The position numbers were made by a program, and so were the translations under genes. Of a DNA stretch of 25,993 nt, positions 1 to 6,976 are shown in pieces. The notes beneath the pieces were generated by a model, which worked only from the letters and a program-made list of their open reading frames with translations, ran no database searches and was not told the origin of the DNA. The DNA lies in contig CAYWTX010000582.1 in NCBI GenBank assembly GCA_964461295.1, positions 1 through 25,993 of the forward strand, written 5' to 3'. The stretch comes from CAYWTX01 sp964461295. Lineage in GTDB: Bacteria > Planctomycetota > Phycisphaerae > SM23-33. Each line of letters starts with the position of its first letter. Positions within the stretch are counted from its first letter, which is position 1.

Positions 1-26
1 AGACTGGCGACCGATACCATGTAAGC

Positions 27-86
27 GTCTCCTGGGTGGGGTGTTTGGGCTTCTACCAATCCCCATCCTACCCCATTCCAGGAGAC
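27..86 (+). terminator. Strong hairpin, probable end of the upstream transcription unit
   Basis: An inverted repeat of 9 perfect base pairs (GTCTCCTGG at 27-35 with CCAGGAGAC at 78-86) is extended inward by TGGGGT (37-42) with ACCCCA (70-75) and TGGG (46-49) with CCCA (62-65). It lies 2 nt after a TAA at 22-24, which closes an open frame reaching back to base 1 (reading RLATDTM), so it probably marks the 3' end of an upstream gene. There is no T-run after the stem, so it is not a classical intrinsic terminator; an RNA-stability or protein-binding element is the alternative. It also makes translation from an ATG at 36 unlikely. Confidence 0.45.
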
Positions 87-158
87 CCCGAAACCGCCCG
101 CCGCTCACGGGGTTCCAGGATTATCTTGGACAAGAGTGGTGCGGGACGTCGAAGGCGT

Positions 159-164
159 GGGAGG
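159..164 (+). promoter_or_regulatory. Ribosome binding site fixing the DUF1549/DUF1553 start at 171
   Basis: GGGAGG lies 6 nt before ATG 171. The same frame is open back to 36, but the extra residues are Arg/Pro-rich and translate the hairpin region. Only the start at 171 (or 165) gives a clean signal peptide. Confidence 0.6.
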
Positions 165-170
165 ATGGAG

Positions 171-1772
171 ATGAGGACACGCGTGGTGCCGGCGATGGTC
201 GTGCTCGCAGTCTTGGGCCAAGGCGCGGTCTGCGCCGCCGAGCCGAGTCCGTTCGAGACCGAGGCCACCGCGACGCGGCAAAGCCCGATCGACAAGCTGG
301 TTTTCGCCAAGTTACAGCAGTTGGGCATAACGCCGGCCAATCCCTGTTCGGACGCCGTGTTCGTGCGGCGGGTTTACCTGGACGTGATTGGCACGCTGCC
401 CACGGCGGAGGAGGTGAAGGCGTTTCTCGCCGACGAGGCCCCGAAAAAACGCGCCGCGCTGATCGACCGCCTGCTCGAGCGCCGGGAGTACGTGGATTAC
501 TGGACGATGCGGTGGTGCGACCTGTTGCGGGTCAAGGGGGTGGCGCCGATCAACCTGTGGCCGAACGCCGCGCAGGGCTATCACCGCTGGATTCGTGCCT
601 GCGTCCGGGACAACGTGCCCTACGATCGGTTCGCGCGGGAGTTGCTCACGACCAGCGGTAGCAACTTCCGGGTGCCGCAGGCCAATTTCTACCGCGCGTT
701 GCAGAACAGGGCGCCGGCGGGCTTTGCCCAGGGCGTGGCCTTGACGCTGATGGGCGAGCGGGCCGACAAGTGGCCGAAGGAGCGGCTGGCGGGCATGGCC
801 GCGTTGTTCTCGCAGGTCGGCCACAAGTCGACCAAGGAGTGGAAGGAGGATATCGTTTTCTGCGATCGCGACAAGGCCGACTTGCCCGCCTCGGCCACGT
901 TTCCCGACGGGACCACGGTCTCGCTGCCGCCCGGAGAGGACTGGCGAAAGCTCTTCGCGGACTGGCTGATCACGCCCAAGAACCCGTGGTTCACCCGGAA
1001 CATCGCCAACCGCGTCTGGGCGTGGCTCTTGGGCCGCGGGATCGTCCACGAGCCGGACGACATCCGGCCCGACAACCCGCCCTCCAACCCCGAACTGCTG
1101 GCGCTGTTGGAGAAGGAGTTGATCGAGGGCGGCTACGACCTCAAGCGCCTCTTCCGCTTGATTCTCCACTCGCGGACCTACCAGTTGTCGCCGGTCCCGC
1201 GGAGCGACAAGCCCGAGGCGGCGGCCCATTTCGCCTACTATCCGATGCGGCAACTGGAGGCGGAGGTGCTGATCGACGCCCTGAACCAGCTCAGTGGGAC
1301 CACGGAGACGTACTCCGTCGCCGTCCCGGAACCGTACACGTACATCCCGGAAGACCATCGCGCCATTGCGCTGGGCGACGGGATGCTCAGCAGCACGTTC
1401 CTGGAGGCCTTCGGACGTTCGCAGCGTGGGACCGGGATGGAATCGGAGCGAGGCAATCGCCCCTCCGGGGCGCAGCAGATGTACTTGCTCAATTCGCGGC
1501 ACGTGCGGTTGAAGATCAGGGACATCGCCCGGCTGCAACTGAGCGGTCCCGCGACGCCGGCGCCCAAGACGGGAGCGAAGAAACCGCCAACCGCGACGTT
1601 GTACCTGGCCATCCTCTCGCGATACCCGACTGAGGCGGAACTCAAGGCCGTCGAGGCCCATCTGGAACTGGTCGCCAAGGAACCGAATACGGCCAAGTCG
1701 AATGTACCCGGCCCGATGGAAGAGGTGGTCTGGGCGCTGATCAATAGCGAGGAGTTCCTCTATCGCCACTGA
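171..1772 (+). CDS. Secreted DUF1549/DUF1553 protein (short form)
   Basis: 533 aa from ATG 171. Residues 1-23 form a Sec-type leader ending at CAA|EP. Residues 40-120 match the start of DUF1549 (IDKLVFAKLQQLGITP, then RRVYLDVIGTLPT and LIDRLLERREYVDYW). Residues 255-340 carry the DUF1553 core (WLITPKNPWFTRNIANRVW, RPDNPPSNPELL, GGYDLKRLFRLILHSRTYQL), and the C-terminus ends in the usual ALINSEEFLYRH. The N-terminal cytochrome-like domain of longer members is absent, and so is the CxxCH segment normally placed before the LAAFF-like helix: here LMGERADKWPKERLAG (193-208) runs straight through. The molecular function of the family is not established; members typically sit beside a DUF1501 gene, as here. 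The next gene begins 33 nt later, so the two are probably co-transcribed. The family call is firm, the role is not. Confidence 0.9.
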   Translation: MRTRVVPAMVVLAVLGQGAVCAAEPSPFETEATATRQSPIDKLVFAKLQQLGITPANPCSDAVFVRRVYLDVIGTLPTAEEVKAFLADEAPKKRAALIDRLLERREYVDYWTMRWCDLLRVKGVAPINLWPNAAQGYHRWIRACVRDNVPYDRFARELLTTSGSNFRVPQANFYRALQNRAPAGFAQGVALTLMGERADKWPKERLAGMAALFSQVGHKSTKEWKEDIVFCDRDKADLPASATFPDGTTVSLPPGEDWRKLFADWLITPKNPWFTRNIANRVWAWLLGRGIVHEPDDIRPDNPPSNPELLALLEKELIEGGYDLKRLFRLILHSRTYQLSPVPRSDKPEAAAHFAYYPMRQLEAEVLIDALNQLSGTTETYSVAVPEPYTYIPEDHRAIALGDGMLSSTFLEAFGRSQRGTGMESERGNRPSGAQQMYLLNSRHVRLKIRDIARLQLSGPATPAPKTGAKKPPTATLYLAILSRYPTEAELKAVEAHLELVAKEPNTAKSNVPGPMEEVVWALINSEEFLYRH

Positions 1773-1792
1773 CCGCTTGACCACTAGCATTG

Positions 1793-1798
1793 AAAGGA
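1793..1798 (+). promoter_or_regulatory. Ribosome binding site fixing the DUF1501 start at 1806
   Basis: AAAGGA lies 7 nt before ATG 1806. The in-frame ATG at 1800 is 1 nt from it, too close to be used. Confidence 0.5.
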
Positions 1799-1805
1799 AA
1801 TGACG

Positions 1806-3158
1806 ATGAACGCTTCGATGACACGGCGGAAGATGATGCGCTGCGGCCTGGCCGGGGCATCCGGGCTGCTGCTGGCGGACCGTCTGGGGCTGGGGCCGGC
1901 CTTGGCGGCCGAGCAAGCGGCCTTGCCCAAAGGCAAAGCGAAGGCCGTGATCCACGTCTGGCTGCCCGGCGGTCCCTCGCAACTGGACACCTTTGACCCG
2001 AAGCCCGCGGCCGGCGCCGAATACTACGGGCCGTACGGCGAGGTCGTCGAGACCAACGTGCCGGGCATTCGCATCAACGCCACGCTGCCGCTGCTGGCCA
2101 AGCAAGCCGACAAGTACGCCATCATCCGCAGCGCGAACCACACCAACTCCGGCCACGAAAGTGCACCGGTTTGGGTCCTGACTGGCCGGCGGCCCGGCGG
2201 CAAGATGGCCTACCCCTGCATCGGCGCCGTGGTCTCGGCGCTGCGGGGCGTGGACGCCGGCTATCGCGGCAAACTCCCGCCGTTTATCGTGCTGACCGAA
2301 AGCGCTGGCGTCTCGCCGGCTGTCACCATGGGCTTTCTGGATTCGCGCTACGGCCCGTTCTATACCGGCGGCGATCCGTCGGAAACGCCTTGGACTGTGG
2401 AAGGGGTCATCTCCCCGGGCATCAGCGAGCAGCGACAGCGCCAGCGGCGCGACTTCCTCCAGGCCGTCAACACGCTGGGCCGGGCCGTCAACGGCGACCC
2501 GCAACGCGGCCCCCTGGCGCCGGCGCGAGCAGAGGCCTACGACATGATCCTCGGCGAGGGAAAGAAGGTCTTCGATCTCTCCGCGGAACCGGACGCGATG
2601 CGCGACCGCTACGGCCGCAACAAGTTCGGCCAGAGCTGCCTGGCCGCCCGCCGGTTGATCGAGGCCGGGGTCCTGTGGGTCACAATCGACTACCGCATCT
2701 CCTCGGGCCCGAACAGGATGTGGTGGGACAACCACCGCAGCGGATACTTCCCCAAGCAGTTCGAGAACTTTGACCAGGGGTTTTCGGCGTTGTTCGAGGA
2801 CTTGGCGAACCGCAAACTGTTGGATAGCACCATCGTCTGGTGCGGCGGCGAGTTCGGCCGCACCCCCAAATGGGATACGGGCCAGGGGGGAGGGCGCGGG
2901 CACTATCCGAATTGTTTCAGTTTTATCCTGGCGGGCGGCGGATTCAAGGGCGGGCGAGTGGTCGGGGCCTCGGACGCGGTCGGCGGCAGGGTCAAGGAGC
3001 GCCCGGTGTGGCCGTGCGATGTCACAGGCAGCATCTACCTGATGCTCGGCATCGGCCTGGACACGAAGATCCCGCACCCGCGCGAGGTGGATGTCCGCGT
3101 CCACCCTACCCCCGATGAAGGCGAGTCTTCGGCCGGTATCTTGAAGGAGATCATGTGA
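1806..3158 (+). CDS. DUF1501 protein with Tat signal
   Basis: 450 aa from ATG 1806. The N-terminus has a twin-arginine motif (TRRKMMR) followed by a hydrophobic stretch and ALAAEQ, so it is probably exported folded by Tat. Family hallmarks are visible in order: VWLPGGPSQLDTFDPKP near residue 50, NHTNSGHESAPVWVLTGR near 105-122, a long middle region, FEDLANRKLLDSTIVWCGGE with EFGRTPK near 345, a GRGHYPNCFSFILAGGG segment near 360-376, and the final IYLMLGIGLDTKIPHP. DUF1501 proteins belong to the alkaline-phosphatase/sulfatase-like superfamily, but their substrate is not established. It follows the DUF1549/DUF1553 gene by 33 nt and its stop overlaps the next start (GTGA at 3155-3158), so the three genes look like one operon. 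Length is typical for the family and no damage is visible. Confidence 0.92.
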   Translation: MNASMTRRKMMRCGLAGASGLLLADRLGLGPALAAEQAALPKGKAKAVIHVWLPGGPSQLDTFDPKPAAGAEYYGPYGEVVETNVPGIRINATLPLLAKQADKYAIIRSANHTNSGHESAPVWVLTGRRPGGKMAYPCIGAVVSALRGVDAGYRGKLPPFIVLTESAGVSPAVTMGFLDSRYGPFYTGGDPSETPWTVEGVISPGISEQRQRQRRDFLQAVNTLGRAVNGDPQRGPLAPARAEAYDMILGEGKKVFDLSAEPDAMRDRYGRNKFGQSCLAARRLIEAGVLWVTIDYRISSGPNRMWWDNHRSGYFPKQFENFDQGFSALFEDLANRKLLDSTIVWCGGEFGRTPKWDTGQGGGRGHYPNCFSFILAGGGFKGGRVVGASDAVGGRVKERPVWPCDVTGSIYLMLGIGLDTKIPHPREVDVRVHPTPDEGESSAGILKEIM

Positions 3159-5488
3159 CCATGAACCCGTCGAAACTGTTGACGGCGTTGGGTGTCGCGC
3201 TGCTGCTGCTGCCGGCGTCCGCCATGGGGCAGCGCGACGTGGGACCGCCGCGAATCGATTACGTCTGTCCCGCCGGCGGCAGGCAGGGAACGACGTTCGA
3301 CGTGGAGATCGGCAGCATCGCGACGGGCAGGCCCGTGGCCGTACACGTCTCCGGCAGCGGCATGCAGGCCGTTGTGAAATCGGCGGGGGACCAATCGAAG
3401 GAAGACAGGAGCGAGCTTGAGCGTTTGTCGAAACAGACGCAGGACGCGGCAACGGCCCAAGAAGTTGCCGAAATCAAGGTACGGATCGCGGCGGCAGAGG
3501 GGCAAAAGCAGAAGGCCGCGCGCGACGGGAAGAAGTTCTTCGCGGCCATCGTTCAGGTGACGGTGGCGCCGGACGCCCCGATCGGCTGGCGCGAGTTGCG
3601 CGTCGAGACGACCGGCGGGTTGTCCGGTCCGTACCCCTTCCACGTCGGCAACCTGCCGGAATACTGCAAGGCGGAGGTGAGGTCGCTTGACCTGAGCGGC
3701 GCCAAGGCGGACGGCATTGGGCTGCCGCCCAACTCTCGCTGGTTGCCGATCAACGACTCAGTCCGTAAGGGGCTGGCGCCGCCCTCGCGTTCCACCCCGC
3801 CGGCCATGATCAACGGCCAGCTCTTCGCCGGCCAGGCCGACCGCTTTCGCTTCGCCGCCCGCAAGGGGCAGCAACTGGTGATGGCCGCGGCCGCGCGGGA
3901 ACTGATTCGGTTTATCGCCGACGGCTCGCCCGGCTGGTTCCACGCCACCATGGCGCTCTACGACGCCGCGGGGACCGAAGTGGCCACAAGCGACTCGCGC
4001 CGCTTCCAGCAAGACCCCCTCCTGCTCTACAAGGTCCCGGCCGACGGCGAGTATGCGGTCGAAATCCGCGACACGCTCTATCGCGGCCGGTCCGATTTCA
4101 TCTATCGCCTGAGCATCAGCGAGCAGCCTTTCATCACCGCCATGTTCCCCTTGGGCGGGCGCGCGGGCGAGAAGACCGCTGTCCGACTCGACGGCTGCAA
4201 TCTCCCCACGAGCCAGTTGACATACGACGCCACGGGGAAGGGGCCGGGCATCGAGTACGTTGCCGTCACCAGTAAGGACGGGCTGTCCCATTCCAGGCCG
4301 TTTGCCTTGGACGATCTGCCGGAATGCCTGGAACAGGAAACAAACAACACGCCGGTCACAGCCCAGGCGATCAAGCTGCCGATCATTGTCAACGGGCGCA
4401 TTGATCCGCCGGGAGAGCGGGACTGGTTCCGTTTCGAGGGCAAGGCCGGCGAGGAGATCGTGGCCGAGGTCGTTGCCCGGCGGCTCGATTCCCAATTGGA
4501 CTCGCTGCTGAAGCTGACCGACGCCAAGTGCAAGCAGTTGGCCCTCAGCGACGACCAGGAGGACAAGGCGGCCGGCCTGCGCACGCACCATGCGGATTCG
4601 TGGATTCGCGCGACCTTGCCGGCCGATGGAACGTATTACCTGCGTCTGACCGACACGCAGGACAGAGGCGGCCCGGAATATGCCTATCGGCTCCGCGTCG
4701 GCCCGCCGCGTCCCGACTTCGAGTTGCGGGTCGAGCCGTCGGGGCTGTTCTCGCGTCCCGGCCAGTCGGCGCCGATCACCATCCGCGTGATCGGTCGGGA
4801 TGGCTTCAACGCTCCGGTCGAAGTGGCGTTGCGCGGCACTCCGGATGGGTTCAAACTGGGAAACGTATATCAGTCGCCAAAGGAGCCGGACCTGATACGC
4901 TTCTCGCTCTTTGTTCCGTCGGCGCCGCTTGCGGACTGCGCCAAGCTGGTTCTGCAAGGTTCCGCAACGATTGACGGGCGCAAGGTCGTTCGCCCGTGCG
5001 TACCGGCGGACGTGATGGAGCAGGCATTCGGGGCGTCGTTGCACGTGGTTCCCGCCCAGGAATGTCTGGCGGCAGTGCGGGAACCGCCGGCCAAGGCCCC
5101 CGATGCCCCCCCGAAACCTCCGCCCCAGCCGTCCACGACGGCATCCAATGCACCACCGGCGCCGCCACCCGTCTCCGCGGGGTGGACAATCCTCAGCCCG
5201 ACTCCCGTTGCTCTTCCCATTGAAGGGACGGTCCAGGTCCGATTCGAGCGGTCCTACGGCATACCATCATATCCGTTTGAGTTGCAGGATCCGGTCCCGG
5301 GAATCACCGTGAGGATTGTGTCCAGGAGCGACAAGGAGCTGGTCCTTGAATTCGTGAGCGATCCGGCCACGGGAAGCCGGCCCGGCGTGAAAGGCGAGTT
5401 GAGTGTCGGCATGTTTGGAGGTGGGTCGGGACGCACACTCAGGGGCGTATTGCCTCCGATACCCTTCGCCGTCGTGGTGCCGCCGTAA
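3155..5488 (+). CDS. Secreted PPC-domain (pre-peptidase C-terminal-like) protein
   Basis: 777 aa from GTG 3155, with GAAGGAG 5 nt upstream; ATG 3161 in the same frame is an alternative. A Sec leader covers residues 1-26 (SAMG|QRD). Next comes an Ig/IPT-like domain beginning PPRIDYVCPAGGRQG (31-45), interrupted by a charged, probably coiled-coil stretch at 78-127. Two PPC-like beta-sandwiches follow: about 218-320 (NGQLFAGQADRFRF, then YAVEIRDTLYRG) and 412-516 (VNGRIDPPGERDWFRFEGKAG, then GTYYLRLTDTQDRGGPEY). A further Ig-like region runs 520-640, then a Pro/Ala-rich linker (644-675) and a final beta-rich domain. No catalytic motif is visible; a binding or scaffold role at the cell surface is inferred. 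The GTGA overlap with the DUF1501 gene suggests translational coupling. Proteins of this layout commonly accompany DUF1549/DUF1501 genes in Planctomycetota. Confidence 0.85.
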   Translation: MTMNPSKLLTALGVALLLLPASAMGQRDVGPPRIDYVCPAGGRQGTTFDVEIGSIATGRPVAVHVSGSGMQAVVKSAGDQSKEDRSELERLSKQTQDAATAQEVAEIKVRIAAAEGQKQKAARDGKKFFAAIVQVTVAPDAPIGWRELRVETTGGLSGPYPFHVGNLPEYCKAEVRSLDLSGAKADGIGLPPNSRWLPINDSVRKGLAPPSRSTPPAMINGQLFAGQADRFRFAARKGQQLVMAAAARELIRFIADGSPGWFHATMALYDAAGTEVATSDSRRFQQDPLLLYKVPADGEYAVEIRDTLYRGRSDFIYRLSISEQPFITAMFPLGGRAGEKTAVRLDGCNLPTSQLTYDATGKGPGIEYVAVTSKDGLSHSRPFALDDLPECLEQETNNTPVTAQAIKLPIIVNGRIDPPGERDWFRFEGKAGEEIVAEVVARRLDSQLDSLLKLTDAKCKQLALSDDQEDKAAGLRTHHADSWIRATLPADGTYYLRLTDTQDRGGPEYAYRLRVGPPRPDFELRVEPSGLFSRPGQSAPITIRVIGRDGFNAPVEVALRGTPDGFKLGNVYQSPKEPDLIRFSLFVPSAPLADCAKLVLQGSATIDGRKVVRPCVPADVMEQAFGASLHVVPAQECLAAVREPPAKAPDAPPKPPPQPSTTASNAPPAPPPVSAGWTILSPTPVALPIEGTVQVRFERSYGIPSYPFELQDPVPGITVRIVSRSDKELVLEFVSDPATGSRPGVKGELSVGMFGGGSGRTLRGVLPPIPFAVVVPP

Positions 5489-5556
5489 CCGTTCAAGCCC
5501 CCTACGTGGCCTGGGGGATAGGCGATGGAGCAGAGGTGGGACCGTGGGGGGAGATG

Positions 5557-5587
5557 GGGAGGAAGAGGGGAGGAAGAGGGGAGGAGG
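5557..5587 (+). repeat. Polypurine tandem repeat, 11-bp unit
   Basis: Two exact copies of GGGAGGAAGAG (5557-5567 and 5568-5578) are followed by a partial third (GGGAGGAGG, 5579-5587). The tract 5556-5587 is 32 consecutive purines. It is non-coding in any convincing frame. Such mirror-like purine tracts can form triplex structures and vary in copy number; no function is shown here. Confidence 0.8.
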
Positions 5588-5777
5588 TGTTCTGCCACCG
5601 CGGGGCTGCCCGATGCCGCAAACGCTCTGCTTGCCACGACTCCGCTCCTTTGCGACAGTTCCGATGGCCGTTCCGGTTAGTTCACGCGATCCGAGGAGAC
5701 AAACCGCCACCGCAAGCGCGTAACGATACCACGGTCCGGCAGTTGCGCCAAGAAAGAATCGGGCTAATGCGGACGGG

Positions 5778-5882
5778 TCAGGAATCGAACGGCATGTCGA
5801 GCTGTCGCACCGACTCGGTCGCTTCGCGAGCGGCGTGGTCAAGAAAGTCGCCGTCAGGCTTGTAGGTCTGCCCGGAGACCGT
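5778..5882 (-). pseudogene. Possible C-terminal fragment of a lost protein
   Basis: On the minus strand a frame ending in TGA at 5778-5780 reads SGQTYKPDGDFLDHAARE and then ATESVRQLDMPFDS. This has balanced, protein-like composition, unlike the Arg/Ser/Pro-rich readings around it. Upstream of about 5882 in the same frame the composition becomes nonsense-like and overlaps the start of the methyltransferase-like gene on the other strand, so it could be the 3' end of a disrupted gene. The family is not recognised. Chance open reading in GC-rich DNA is a real alternative. Confidence 0.25.
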
Positions 5883-5901
5883 CCCTTGACATCGCCGGAC
5901 A

Positions 5902-6501
5902 ATGGACAGCATGTTCATCGGCAGCATCAACCGGTACATGCGAGCGGTGGTCGAGGCGGCGGCGCAGGGATGGCGCGGGCGGCCGGTCCACGTCGCGTGC
6001 AGCGGGAACTTCACCGTCGAGCGGATCATCGCCCGCTGCGGCGTCGGGCAGATCCACAGCAATGACGTGTCGATCTACTCCTGCGCGCTGGGCTGGCACC
6101 TGACCGGCGAGGGCACGCCGTACACGGTCAAGCAGCCGGAGTTCGCATGGCTGGCGGACTTCCTGGCCCCTGGCCTGCCGACGGTGGCAACGCTCCTGCT
6201 GGCCGGCGAGATGCTGAAAGCCGGCAAGGATAGCGCATACGCCCAGCGGATGCGGGCGGAGTACACCCCGCGCACGCTGATCCGGTTGGACAAAGCGATG
6301 CCGGAACTCGGAATCCCAGCCGGCCAATTCTACGATGTCGAGCGCAACAAGCGGATCATCAACGACGTCGTCGAGGTGCGCGACGGCAAGGTCTGGCTGT
6401 TCGAGACGCCCGTGGCGGACCTGGCCAATCCGAAGGACACGATCATCAACCCCGAGACGCTTGTGCCGCCGGGCGTCGGTGCTGCCGGGAAGAGCCCGTG
6501 A
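5902..6501 (+). CDS. Adenine-methyltransferase-like protein (antirestriction type), probably truncated
   Basis: 199 aa from ATG 5902; ATG 5911 is an alternative and neither has a good Shine-Dalgarno site. The N-terminus (MFIGSINRYMRAVVEAA, then GRPVHVACSGNFTVERII and IHSNDVSIYSCALG) resembles the SAM-binding start of D12-class adenine methyltransferases, where a PFxGxG-like loop is followed by an acidic xND strand. It recalls phage and plasmid proteins annotated as putative antirestriction adenine methyltransferases. The catalytic (D/N/S)PP(Y/F) motif is not visible and the C-terminus tails off into Pro/Gly-rich sequence ending GAAGKSP, so it is probably an inactive remnant. Unlike all its neighbours it has no signal peptide, which together with the surrounding non-coding DNA points to a mobile-element origin. 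The family call is tentative. Confidence 0.5.
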   Translation: MDSMFIGSINRYMRAVVEAAAQGWRGRPVHVACSGNFTVERIIARCGVGQIHSNDVSIYSCALGWHLTGEGTPYTVKQPEFAWLADFLAPGLPTVATLLLAGEMLKAGKDSAYAQRMRAEYTPRTLIRLDKAMPELGIPAGQFYDVERNKRIINDVVEVRDGKVWLFETPVADLANPKDTIINPETLVPPGVGAAGKSP

Positions 6502-6976
6502 CCGCTGGTGCTGGCGGCCAACTGTATCGGCCAGAGGAGCCGGGGCCGGGGCAGCACCGTGGAATCGTCCGCAGCGTATTTCCGGAGGCGAGACATGACG
6601 CGATTGACCCCGGTTCTCGGCTCGGCGGTCTTCTGATGTGCGGGTTCGGCATCCACACCGCCATGGCCAGATCGGGCACGCGCCCCAGCCGGTCAGGGAC
6701 CATGGGGTGAAGTTGGCCGCGCAGAAGGCAATCGGCGTCGAGCGGCCTGAGGATGGTGCGGGGCAGGGACACGTTTGCCGCGGCGCAGGACGGCAACAGA
6801 GACCGAGCCCGCGCAACGTCCTCCGGGGTTCAAGATACTGCCGGCTGACGATGCGGGACCTCCTTGTGTCGCACCGGCAGACGCGAATTACGCAGACACG
6901 TTGGCCAGATGATCTGCCAGCGCGGGTACAATGGAAAAACACACGCCCTATGGCGACAAGTGCGAGGAGCTCTTCC
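6502..6976. other. Intergenic region upstream of the lyase cluster
   Basis: 475 bp with no gene I can support. A GTG at 6498 overlaps the previous stop and opens 70 codons, but the reading is Gly/Arg/Ser-rich and unconvincing. The frame of gene A is open back to 6638, yet that extension has no protein-like composition. TACAAT at 6927-6932, about 45 nt before gene A's start, could be a -10 box; the nearest -35-like TTGGCC (6901-6906) is 20 nt away, a poor spacing. The promoter of the lyase operon most plausibly lies here. Confidence 0.5.
6964..6969 (+). promoter_or_regulatory. Ribosome binding site fixing gene A's start at 6977
   Basis: GAGGAG lies 7 nt before ATG 6977. That start immediately gives a signal peptide, whereas upstream in-frame starts (6638, 6950) do not. 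Confidence 0.65.

Larger units (their letters stand above)
5489..5901. other. Intergenic stretch with a polypurine repeat and possible gene debris
   Basis: 413 bp without a convincing intact gene. A weak 5-bp stem (CCCCC at 5500-5504 with GGGGG ten bases on) follows the PPC gene but has no T-run. A G/A-rich tandem repeat lies at 5557-5587, and a protein-like minus-strand reading ends at 5778. TTGACA at 5886-5891 resembles a -35 box but has no -10 partner before the next start. Open frames on both strands here have low-complexity Arg/Pro/Ser-rich translations typical of GC-rich non-coding DNA. Confidence 0.6.

Noticed and set aside
36..170. N-terminal extension of the DUF1549/DUF1553 protein to ATG 36
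   Set aside because: It would translate the hairpin and place 45 Arg/Pro-rich residues before a normal signal peptide; GGGAGG supports the start at 171.
312..3452. Minus-strand open frame of over 1000 codons opposite the DUF1549/DUF1501 genes
   Set aside because: GC-rich third positions keep antisense frames open; the translation is Arg/Ala/His-rich with no domain, and the + strand genes have clear families.
5500..5519. CCCCC/GGGGG stem after the PPC gene as a terminator
   Set aside because: Only 5 bp, a 10-nt loop and no T-run; noted in the intergenic entry but too weak for a terminator call.
5886..5891. Perfect TTGACA -35 hexamer before the methyltransferase-like gene
   Set aside because: The -10 position would fall inside the coding start and shows no TATAAT-like sequence.
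6498..6710. 70-codon frame starting at GTG with a GTGA overlap to the methyltransferase-like gene
   Set aside because: The overlap is suggestive, but the product is Gly/Arg/Ser/Pro-rich and unlike any family; more likely chance.
6446..6796. Minus-strand frame with a semi-plausible middle segment (HPMVPDRLGRVPDLAMAVWM)
   Set aside because: No recognisable family, no ribosome site and flanks of poor composition; not enough to call a gene or fragment.
6638..6976. N-terminal extension of gene A by up to 113 residues
   Set aside because: The extension is Arg/His/Gln-rich without protein character; ATG 6977 has a good GAGGAG site and begins the signal peptide.
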